In this document: piece after piece, positions 1-4,533 of the stretch
How the letters are laid out: each line of letters opens with the position of its first letter
Position numbering within the stretch: the stretch's first letter is position 1
Source: JAAZNV01 sp049297375
GTDB lineage: Bacteria; Patescibacteriota; WWE3; UBA101185; UBA10185
Reading direction: 5' to 3'
Assembly: GCA_049297375.1 (NCBI GenBank)
Contig: JBAQUF010000036.1
Span: 1-5,270 of the forward strand
Length of the DNA stretch: 5,270 bases
Made by a program: the position numbers and the translations under genes
The notes under the pieces: model-generated
Databases searched by the model: none
What the model saw: the letters and a program-made list of their open reading frames with translations, nothing else
What the model was told of the DNA's origin: nothing

Positions 1-1
1 G

Positions 2-97
2 GATATGCTGGCAGATATTGCTTTAGTTGAACTGATGAAAACGACTGGAAATATGATCCAAACAAAGCTTCCTGAAAGGCATCCGACTAATGTATAA
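2..97 (+). CDS. 3' end of an unrecognised gene (partial)
   Basis: An open frame enters from the left edge and gives 31 residues before TAA at 95-97, starting DMLADIALVELMKTTG and ending LPERHPTNV. The other two forward frames close within the first 30 bases. The tail reads as an amphipathic helix followed by a short polar end. I do not recognise a family from so little. It lies 105 bases before the recombinase on the same strand, so it probably belongs to the same integrated element. Its stop codon overlaps the TATAAT box that may drive the recombinase. It could also be a chance open frame, but the codons look coherent. Confidence 0.5.
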   Translation, partial: DMLADIALVELMKTTGNMIQTKLPERHPTNV

Positions 98-98
98 T
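93..98 (+). promoter_or_regulatory. Putative -10 box of the recombinase promoter
   Basis: A perfect TATAAT lies at 93-98 and overlaps the stop codon of the preceding frame. No good -35 is visible at 16-18 bases upstream; TTCCTG at 69-74 is the closest and is poor. The expected start point, about seven bases downstream at 104-106, coincides with the first base of the 10-bp outer stem of the leader structure. That coincidence is the main support for this promoter. Confidence 0.45.
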
Positions 99-103
99 TT
101 AAA

Positions 104-191
104 TGTAGCCAACTTAATAGAATTGCCCCTTTTTATGACCGTCTTAGGACAACTAAGGGTAATTCTTTTGTTGGCTACACCTAAGGCGGTC
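104..191 (+). promoter_or_regulatory. Structured recombinase leader with nested and crossing pairings that cover the ribosome binding site
   Basis: Three pairs of complementary segments fill the space between the preceding gene and the recombinase. Stem A is 104-113 (TGTAGCCAAC) with 170-179, 10 bp perfect. Stem B is 119-130 with 156-166, about 10 bp with one G-U. Segment C at 137-148 (GACCGTCTTAGG) lies in the loop of B and pairs with 180-191 (CCTAAGGCGGTC), 12 bp with one G-U. C' starts at the base after A' ends, so A and C form a pseudoknot topology. C' contains AAGGCGGT (183-190), the only Shine-Dalgarno-like sequence before the ATG at 203, so C:C' pairing would hide it. C can also fold on itself (CTTAG, loop GACAA, CTAAG). 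C:C' followed by TTAATTTTT could alternatively act as a terminator. The pairings are seen in the sequence; the regulatory role is inferred. The repeats could instead be protein-binding DNA sites. Confidence 0.55.
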
Positions 192-202
192 TTAATTTTT
201 AT

Positions 203-1756
203 ATGATCAAAAATGCGGTAGGATATGTAAGAGTATCCTCAGAAGAACAAATCAATAACTACTCCTTAGCCAATCAGTCAGATAAATGTAAAGAATACTG
301 TTCTTGTAACGGATACAAGTTATTAAAGATTTTTAAAGACGAGGGTAAATCCGCAACCTCTTTGAATAGACCTGCACTTATAGAATTATTAGAATTTTGC
401 CGATTAAATAAAGGGAAACTGGACGCACTCATAATTTATAAAATAGATAGGCTTTCTCGCGAAACTTTTGATTACTTAGCCGTAAAACGAAGATTAGCCG
501 AGTATGGAATCACAATAGTTTCAATTACTGAACAAGTGGACAACACCCCTGCAGGAGAGTTTATGGAAACTTTAATGGCAGCCTCCGCAAAATTGGATAA
601 TGCTACAAAAAGTGTAAGAACCAAAGATGGTATGAGCAAACGACTTGAAGCAGGTTTACCTACAAATCCCCTCTCAGTTGGATACAAATACAAGTTAGGA
701 GATGGTAATAAAAACTACCCCGTAAGAGATGAGCCAAGATTCTCTCAAATGCAACAAGCAGGATATGATTATTTAACCGGAATTTACACTAAAAAACAAA
801 TTGCAGAACTTCTAAATAAACGAGGATTTACCACAAGAAACGGAAAAACCGCAGCGTCTCAATTTATTTCCAAATTCTTTAGTAATGAATTTTATAAGGG
901 AGTTATTTATTCTAAAGTTAGGAATAAATACTTTCCTGGAAAGTATGAACAGATGTTTACCGAGGAAGAATGGTACCGAATACAGCAAATCTCAGAGGGC
1001 AGCTCGTTTACAGCACAACCTAAGAAACGAAATCACCCCGACTTCCCACTTAGACATTTCGCTCTATGCGAAAAGTGTGGTGAACCAATCACGGGCAACT
1101 GGTGCCAGGGTAGATCCAAAAGGTACCCATATTACAGATGTTTAAATCACAGCCCATCTATACCAACTGAAGAATTTGAAACCCAATTTTACGATTACTT
1201 GTTAAAGATAAAGCCAAAACAAGAAACTGTTAAAAAGTTCACAAAAATCCTAAAGGAAAAGTACGATGCCAAATACAAAGATTTAACTAAAGATGTAGAC
1301 ACACTGAACAAAGAACTTGATTCTCTAATGGAAGAAAGAAAAGCTTTAGCCAAAAAGAACATGACAGGTGTTTATGATGACGAGGTATACAAAGAACTTG
1401 ATGACGAGCTAAAGAACAAGATTGTAGTTAAGAAAGTACAGATCAACGAGGGTTCTATGCAAAAACTGGATATTGAAACTATCTGTGCATTCGCAGAACA
1501 TTTCATACAACACATTGCACAAACCTGGAAAAACGCGGACTTATCAACAAAACAAAGATTACAGGAAATGATTTTTCCTGAGGGAGTAACTTACTGCTTT
1601 CCTGGTTATACAACCACCTTTTTATGTTGTCTCTTTGAGATATTACAGGATCCTAACGAGTCGGATGATCATTTGGGGTGGTTGACGGGAATTGAACCCG
1701 CAACATCTGCTTCCACAGAGCAGCGCTCTACCATTGAGCTACAACCACCATATTAA
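203..1756 (+). CDS. Large serine recombinase (site-specific integrase)
   Basis: Predicted to cut and rejoin DNA at attachment sites through a covalent phosphoserine link, integrating or excising the element it ends. The resolvase-type catalytic domain covers about residues 4-150: YVRVSSEEQ with nucleophile Ser12 and Arg10, then NRPAL (Arg56), and YKIDRLSR (Asp82, Arg83, Arg86). The long helix has the family's N-x(4)-VRTKDGM pattern. Residues ~155-265 match the 'Recombinase' DNA-binding domain (TKKQIAELLNKRGFTTRNG). A zinc ribbon follows (C289-x2-C292, then C301 or C313), and then a charged coiled coil (~340-410). A length of 517 residues is normal for the family. The ATG at 203 is 12 bases after AAGGCGGT, which is a loose spacing. 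The last ~26 residues (L491 to P516, containing LTGIEPATSAS) are antisense to tRNA-His and are not a protein domain. The stop codon lies beyond the tRNA, in presumed host DNA, so the C-terminus probably changes on excision. Confidence 0.95.
   Translation: MIKNAVGYVRVSSEEQINNYSLANQSDKCKEYCSCNGYKLLKIFKDEGKSATSLNRPALIELLEFCRLNKGKLDALIIYKIDRLSRETFDYLAVKRRLAEYGITIVSITEQVDNTPAGEFMETLMAASAKLDNATKSVRTKDGMSKRLEAGLPTNPLSVGYKYKLGDGNKNYPVRDEPRFSQMQQAGYDYLTGIYTKKQIAELLNKRGFTTRNGKTAASQFISKFFSNEFYKGVIYSKVRNKYFPGKYEQMFTEEEWYRIQQISEGSSFTAQPKKRNHPDFPLRHFALCEKCGEPITGNWCQGRSKRYPYYRCLNHSPSIPTEEFETQFYDYLLKIKPKQETVKKFTKILKEKYDAKYKDLTKDVDTLNKELDSLMEERKALAKKNMTGVYDDEVYKELDDELKNKIVVKKVQINEGSMQKLDIETICAFAEHFIQHIAQTWKNADLSTKQRLQEMIFPEGVTYCFPGYTTTFLCCLFEILQDPNESDDHLGWLTGIEPATSASTEQRSTIELQPPY
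1674..1749 (-). tRNA. tRNA-His (anticodon GUG)
   Basis: Read on the minus strand this is a complete 76-nt cloverleaf. The acceptor GTGGTTG pairs perfectly with CAACCAC. The D arm is GCTC/GAGC around AATGGTA. The anticodon stem CTGCT/AGCAG encloses loop CTGTGGA, with anticodon GTG at 1716-1714. The T arm GCGGG/CCCGT encloses TTCAATT. It has the histidine hallmark: an extra 5' G (position -1, base 1749) opposite C73 (base 1677). CCA is encoded at 1676-1674. The whole gene lies antisense within the 3' end of the recombinase frame. Its 3' end faces the element, the usual geometry when an element integrates into a tRNA gene and restores its 3' part. No promoter is obvious: the long hairpin at 1761-1827 stands directly upstream of the mature 5' end. 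Confidence 0.95.
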
Positions 1757-1760
1757 AAAC

Positions 1761-1830
1761 AGAAAACTCTCGTTTCTCTAACATACCAATAATATCGTAC
1801 ATATATGTTAGGAAGCGAGAGTTTTCTTTC
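1761..1830 (+). terminator. Very long hairpin, likely terminator of the recombinase
   Basis: Bases 1761-1785 pair with 1804-1827: about 24 bp with two G-U pairs and one bulged C at 1778, around an 18-base loop. It begins four bases after the recombinase stop. A T-rich but broken tract (TTTTCTTTCTTCTCGTTTT) runs from the end of the 3' arm. On the minus strand the hairpin is followed by TTTTTAAT and then at once by the tRNA-His 5' end, so it could also stop or process leftward transcripts. That raises the question of where the tRNA promoter lies. Confidence 0.6.
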
Positions 1831-1839
1831 TTCTCGTTT

Positions 1840-1904
1840 TAATCCCAGCTCCGTTACTACGACACTAGGTATCTTAATTACGGTAAGATTTCCGTCTGGG
1901 ATTA
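1840..1904. repeat. Inverted repeat TAATCCCAG ... CTGGGATTA with an inner hairpin
   Basis: TAATCCCAG at 1840-1848 is perfectly complementary to CTGGGATTA at 1896-1904, enclosing 47 bases. Inside it, ATCTTA (1871-1876) pairs with TAAGAT (1884-1889) around a 7-base loop. It could be an RNA structure on either strand or a protein-binding DNA site. It has no clean T-tract on the plus side. Function unknown. Confidence 0.4.
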
Positions 1905-2110
1905 TGTATAAACTTTCTTTCCTAGAAGGGTTCTAAATTAAATATAGATAAAAGACGTGTTCAAAAGATAAACTATTAGCAGCTTTCACCGTTCTGCCTC
2001 TCTTAAAATAATCCATTCTTTTTACTATTTCTTTCTTAACCCTTTTCTTCAGTATTTAGTTTTCAACGGACGTATTCTACCATGTGTTACTAGTTTTGTT
2101 AATGGTGTGA

Positions 2111-2151
2111 AAATAAAAAATAACCGGGCACTTATTCAAGATGGCCCGGTT
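2111..2151 (-). terminator. Rho-independent terminator of the peptidase gene
   Basis: AACCGGGC (2122-2129) pairs with GCCCGGTT (2144-2151), an 8-bp GC-rich stem with a 14-base loop. Read on the minus strand it begins four bases after the peptidase stop and is followed by TATTTTTTATTTT, a good U-tract. On the plus strand TTGTTTT follows, so weak termination of rightward transcripts is also possible. Confidence 0.9.
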
Positions 2152-2155
2152 TGTT

Positions 2156-3367
2156 TTACATGAAGCGAGACTTTGCAAGTAAAAGCCAGTGAAATATATT
2201 CTCTGGATAGTAAAAACCTAACGATAATCTAGGTTTATTCTGTTTATACTTCAGTATTCTTTCCAATTTCTTATCGTGCAACTTTTTAGGGTCTCCTGCT
2301 GTCTTTATACTTAGTAATCTGCCCGTTTCTTCCGTTTCACCATGCTTCAGCAGTCTTTTTAAGATTTCTATACTTGTTTCTACGTCTTCAGTGTTTACAT
2401 TTTCAGTTGTTACCACTCCCAAGTTTGTTACATTATGCTTGTTTTGACATGGTATTGCTAATGTTGCAATGTTAGGGCAGTCTGTCATTAGAGAAAGTGC
2501 TAATGCATCTGTGTGACCACTAGAAAGTCCATGCTGGTGTTTTAAACCAGAAGCAGCTTTTAGTAGCATTGCTTCAGCTTTGTTGTTCTTCTGCTCAGAA
2601 CCCACACCATATGGCACCTCAGCATCGTTTACCTTTATTAAAGGACCGCCATTGTAGTCAATAGTTGATACCTCATAAGGATCAATTTCCATGGTTTCTA
2701 AGACTATGAATACATCATCTTGACTAATCTTTTTCCCTGCTACACACTTCTCAACACACACCCCTGTCATAGATATTTGAAAGATTTCTTCCACTGAGGT
2801 GAAAAGGAGCACTAGTTCCATATCTTTCAATGATTCCATGATCTTAGATACTGCGTATAATATTACTGCTGTGGACACGTGATTATCAGCAGATCTCATT
2901 CTAATACCAGGGTATAAGAAGGAGGTGTCTTCTAAATGCCACATGCCAATTGTGTTTCTCTTTAAATTTAGGTCTTCACAGCTTATACGATTCCCTTCTA
3001 TGTGAACTTTTGACTTTCCGATATATTCGCCATCGCTTGAGTAGAAGTCCATTTCGGTTGGTTTAGTTATCTCTGATAGACCTAGGTTTCCTATTCCTCC
3101 CACACTTCCTAATGGTCTACCTAATCCATTGTTATTAAATACAAATCCTGGATGATCTAGGTGCGAGCATAAAACAATTCTTTTAGTTGGTTCTCCTATT
3201 TTGATCGTTAGAGAAATTCCTAAGAAGCTCTTATTTATGACAACGTCCTTTTTGGTTATTTCCATGTCCTCACAAATCTTTATTACAGTTTCACTAATTT
3301 TGTTGGTGAAGAAAGGAACATTTGGTACTTCATCAAGGGTTTTAAGTATACTAAACAGTTTGTACAT
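2156..3367 (-). CDS. M42/M20-like zinc aminopeptidase family protein
   Basis: Probably a cytoplasmic two-metal aminopeptidase of clan MH that removes N-terminal residues from peptides. Numbered from the chosen ATG (403 aa), the expected ligand pattern is present in order: HLDHPG (His69, Asp71), RSADNHVS (Asp161, bridging), SVEE (Glu193 catalytic, Glu194 metal), VLETME (Glu224), GHTDALA near 285-287, and the final ligand His311 in PCQNKHN. The insert between ~75 and ~155 fits the extra domain of M42 enzymes. HLDHPG replaces the usual H-x-D-E-x-G, so it is a divergent member. A basic tail of about 65 residues follows the last core helix (~340-403). I prefer ATG at 3367 over the one at 3406 because AGGAGA lies 6 bases before it. 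No signal peptide or membrane segment is seen. It is divergent from the acetyltransferase gene. Substrate unknown. Confidence 0.8.
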   Translation of the reverse strand: MYKLFSILKTLDEVPNVPFFTNKISETVIKICEDMEITKKDVVINKSFLGISLTIKIGEPTKRIVLCSHLDHPGFVFNNNGLGRPLGSVGGIGNLGLSEITKPTEMDFYSSDGEYIGKSKVHIEGNRISCEDLNLKRNTIGMWHLEDTSFLYPGIRMRSADNHVSTAVILYAVSKIMESLKDMELVLLFTSVEEIFQISMTGVCVEKCVAGKKISQDDVFIVLETMEIDPYEVSTIDYNGGPLIKVNDAEVPYGVGSEQKNNKAEAMLLKAASGLKHQHGLSSGHTDALALSLMTDCPNIATLAIPCQNKHNVTNLGVVTTENVNTEDVETSIEILKRLLKHGETEETGRLLSIKTAGDPKKLHDKKLERILKYKQNKPRLSLGFYYPENIFHWLLLAKSRFM

Positions 3368-3373
3368 ATTTTC

Positions 3374-3379
3374 TCTCCT
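3374..3379 (-). promoter_or_regulatory. Shine-Dalgarno AGGAGA that fixes the peptidase start
   Basis: Minus strand AGGAGA at 3379-3374, then six bases, then ATG at 3367-3365. The upstream in-frame ATG at 3406-3404 has no such site and would add 13 polar residues lacking family similarity. Confidence 0.8.
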
Positions 3380-3386
3380 GTTGATT

Positions 3387-3414
3387 TTGTTAGTATTGTT
3401 ACTCATGTTAGAAT
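3387..3414 (+). promoter_or_regulatory. Promoter of the acetyltransferase gene
   Basis: TTGTTA (3387-3392), a 16-base spacer, and TAGAAT (3409-3414) preceded by TGT, an extended -10. The expected start near 3421 is downstream of the TTG at 3416 but upstream of the GTG at 3455, which supports the shorter protein. The start points of this promoter and of the opposing peptidase promoter are about 3 bp apart. Confidence 0.55.
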
Positions 3415-3424
3415 ATTGATCAGA

Positions 3425-3433
3425 ATTATACCA
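3425..3433 (-). promoter_or_regulatory. Extended -10 promoter of the peptidase gene
   Basis: Minus strand TGGTATAAT: a perfect TATAAT (3430-3425) with the TGn extension. The -35 position is weak (TTTCTC-like around 3453-3448), as is common with extended -10 promoters. The start point is expected near 3418, giving a leader of about 50 nt. Confidence 0.65.
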
Positions 3434-3444
3434 TCTTATAAGGA

Positions 3445-3450
3445 AAGGAG
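3445..3450 (+). promoter_or_regulatory. Shine-Dalgarno AAGGAG that fixes a GTG start
   Basis: AAGGAG is followed by AAAC and then GTG at 3455-3457, a spacing of four bases. The longest frame starts at a TTG (3416) with no ribosome binding site and probably lies outside the transcript. Confidence 0.7.
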
Positions 3451-3454
3451 AAAC

Positions 3455-4204
3455 GTGGATATTAAGAGAGTTGATTTCGATGTTGAGGCTGTAAATGCTT
3501 TAAGATTGGAATTTTTTCCAAAGCAGCAAAGAAGTTCTTTTTTCAAAGATACTCAGGAGTTACTAGCTGTATCTGGGACTAGTATGTGTAAGAATACTGG
3601 TCTCACGAAGGGTGGAGATCTCTATACTGTAAGGAATAACAATGTTTTGATTGGTGTCCTTCTTAACAAGTTCTATGCGTGGAACACCATTAAGTCACAG
3701 TTATTCTTTTATTTACATCATGATTGCGTAGGGACAAATTTTGTTTCCTTAGCTAGTTTCGAAAACTTCTTTACTGAAAGTAATAATCGAAAACTTGTTG
3801 GGGAACTGGCCTACTATTTAGTAAAATCTCAGTTTAGAGGTAAAGGTTTTGGATCGCAGTTATTTGACCTATCCCTGAGAGAATTTGATCAACTACTAGG
3901 TGATAATGATGTGTTCTTTACTTTAGTGATGGGTTGTTTCTGCGGTCAGTCTACAGGTCCTAACCTTCAGCGGTATCTTTTAAATCTGGAATTACAAGAA
4001 AATGGTTTGAAACCAGATGGAAGTATAAAGGTAACGGGAGTTAGCGTAGAAGCGTCAAAGGTCTTGAGAGATGTCAATTTAAACCTTGAAAGCTTGGTAC
4101 CTAACGAGAAGTCTGTAGCTACGCTGAAGTTGTCTGAGAAACACGGCCTAGTTTTTAAGGGATACTCTAAAAATCTTGGTCTGCTTTTCGTTGGAAAGGC
4201 GTAG
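3455..4204 (+). CDS. GNAT-family N-acetyltransferase
   Basis: Predicted to transfer an acyl group from acetyl-CoA to an amine; the substrate is unknown. From the GTG start it is 249 residues. Motif A, the CoA pyrophosphate loop, is clear at about 117-138: LAYYLVKSQFRGKGFGSQLF. The strand is followed by Q-x-R-G-K-G-x-G (Gln126, Arg128, Gly129, Gly131, Gly133) and the helix. The C-terminal segment, EKHGLVFKGYSKNLGLLFVG, resembles the last helix and strand of the fold ('E..GF...'). The N-terminal ~110 residues are longer than in minimal GNATs (about 150 aa) and are not recognised. They have two aromatic-rich stretches (FFPKQQ; QLFFYLHHDC), so an extra substrate domain is possible. It is transcribed away from the peptidase from an overlapping promoter pair, which suggests linked or mutually exclusive expression. 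A clear terminator follows, so it is monocistronic. Confidence 0.8.
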   Translation: MDIKRVDFDVEAVNALRLEFFPKQQRSSFFKDTQELLAVSGTSMCKNTGLTKGGDLYTVRNNNVLIGVLLNKFYAWNTIKSQLFFYLHHDCVGTNFVSLASFENFFTESNNRKLVGELAYYLVKSQFRGKGFGSQLFDLSLREFDQLLGDNDVFFTLVMGCFCGQSTGPNLQRYLLNLELQENGLKPDGSIKVTGVSVEASKVLRDVNLNLESLVPNEKSVATLKLSEKHGLVFKGYSKNLGLLFVGKA

Positions 4205-4238
4205 TTTATGCATGTTAAAGAGGAAATATTTTGGAATG

Positions 4239-4445
4239 AAAATAGGGCGGAAAATCTCAAAAATCCGCCCTTTTTATGGAGATAATGTTTTTTAACAACC
4301 TCTTCTCCATTTAAGATAAATGCTGTGCCTACCTAATCCCTCAACGTATTAGCGTGTATCCTTCTTCAAGACTCTCCAGGAGGTGGAAGTCCGATTACCT
4401 CCACCTCCCTCTTCAAGGAAGAGTAAGATGCTCTTTCTATGCGTT
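4239..4445 (-). ncRNA. Candidate small non-coding RNA upstream of the MBL-dnaB operon
   Basis: A strong minus-strand promoter (4480-4452) predicts a transcript starting near 4445. It would run left to the shared terminator at 4270-4244, about 200 nt. The stretch has no convincing ORF: the only short frames lack ribosome binding sites. It does have strong hairpins: GAAGAG/CTCTTC with a 3-base loop (4423-4418 with 4414-4409); directly abutting it, TCCACCTCC/GGAGGTGGA with a 12-base loop (4408-4400 with 4387-4379); CTAAT/ATTAG around 4335-4353; and ATGGAGA/TCTCCAT (4310-4304 with 4282-4276). The second CTCTTC-type arm can also pair with AAGAG just upstream (4433-4429) or with GAAGAG at 4305-4300, so alternative folds exist. 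I do not recognise it as SRP RNA, RNase P, tmRNA, 6S or a named riboswitch. The start, end and function are inferred. Confidence 0.4.
4244..4275 (+). terminator. Rho-independent terminator of the acetyltransferase gene (shared)
   Basis: AGGGCGGA (4244-4251) pairs perfectly with TCCGCCCT (4264-4271) around a 12-base loop, followed by TTTTT (4271-4275). On the minus strand the same stem is followed by TATTTTC, so it could also end the leftward candidate RNA from 4445. Confidence 0.9.
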
Positions 4446-4451
4446 AACAAC

Positions 4452-4480
4452 ATTATGGGATATATAAAAATATATGTCAA
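4452..4480 (-). promoter_or_regulatory. Strong sigma70-like promoter facing left
   Basis: On the minus strand TTGACA (4480-4475, a perfect -35) is followed by a 17-base spacer and CATAAT (4457-4452, five of six matches to TATAAT). This is the closest match to consensus in the window. No protein gene follows on that strand: the next gene leftward, the acetyltransferase, lies on the opposite strand. Confidence 0.6.
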
Positions 4481-4518
4481 ACTAAAAGATATTTCATCTT
4501 CCAAAATCTAAACTAACC

Positions 4519-4527
4519 TGTTAATAT
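4519..4527 (+). promoter_or_regulatory. Extended -10 of the MBL-dnaB operon, predicted leaderless
   Basis: TGTTAATAT gives TGn plus TAATAT (4522-4527). The -35 at 4499-4504 (TTCCAA) is weak. The start point about seven bases downstream is the A of the ATG at 4534. No Shine-Dalgarno precedes that ATG, which agrees with a leaderless mRNA. Confidence 0.5.
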
Positions 4528-4533
4528 AGTCCC

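Larger units (their letters stand above)
1..1749 (+). mobile_element. Right end of an integrated element, attachment site in tRNA-His
   Basis: The recombinase gene runs into and through the tRNA-His gene, which places the attachment site at or within 1674-1749. The tRNA 3' end is on the recombinase side, so the element extends to the left and the tRNA 5' half and everything right of it are chromosomal. The second attachment copy, expected to repeat part of the tRNA 3' half, is not found elsewhere in the window. The element therefore continues beyond base 1 and its size and cargo are unknown. The exact crossover point cannot be fixed from one junction. Confidence 0.55.
1757..2110. other. Gene-poor stretch on the host side of tRNA-His
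   Basis: Apart from the long hairpin and the TAATCCCAG repeat, this stretch is AT-rich and has no ORF with a credible start or ribosome binding site. On the minus strand one frame reads 27 codons from ATG at 2016 to TAG at 1933 and then 59 further sense codons to TAA at 1755-1753 (for example PDGNLTVIKIPSVVVTELG). The second piece has no start codon and runs through the hairpin. It may be a decayed gene or chance. I see no recognisable family. The tRNA-His promoter should lie here on the minus strand, but no good -35/-10 pair stands out. Confidence 0.4.

Noticed and set aside
472..1145. Two frames inside the recombinase gene (472-693 minus; 885-1145 plus)
   Set aside because: They lie wholly within a gene with clear family motifs and show no family features of their own.
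3201..3419. Hydrophobic 72-residue plus-strand frame opposite the peptidase start
   Set aside because: It is antisense to the peptidase N-terminus. Its hydrophobic character comes from the complementary codons, and it has no ribosome binding site.
3967..4260. Minus-strand frame of 97 codons over the acetyltransferase 3' end
   Set aside because: It starts at TTG inside a terminator stem and is antisense to conserved GNAT sequence.
4379..4399. Resemblance of GGTGGAAGTCCGATT to the RNase P RNA P4 region
   Set aside because: The conserved bases following GAAAGUCCGG and the other conserved regions are absent, and the stretch is too short for RNase P RNA.
4282..4456. Distant inverted repeat (ATAATGTT.. 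/ ..AACATTAT plus TTAAC/GTTAA) as the closing stem of a 175-nt plus-strand RNA
   Set aside because: The right arm contains the -10 of the leftward promoter, so most of it would not be in the minus transcript, and no plus-strand promoter or terminator fits an RNA with these ends. The AT-rich arms may be chance.
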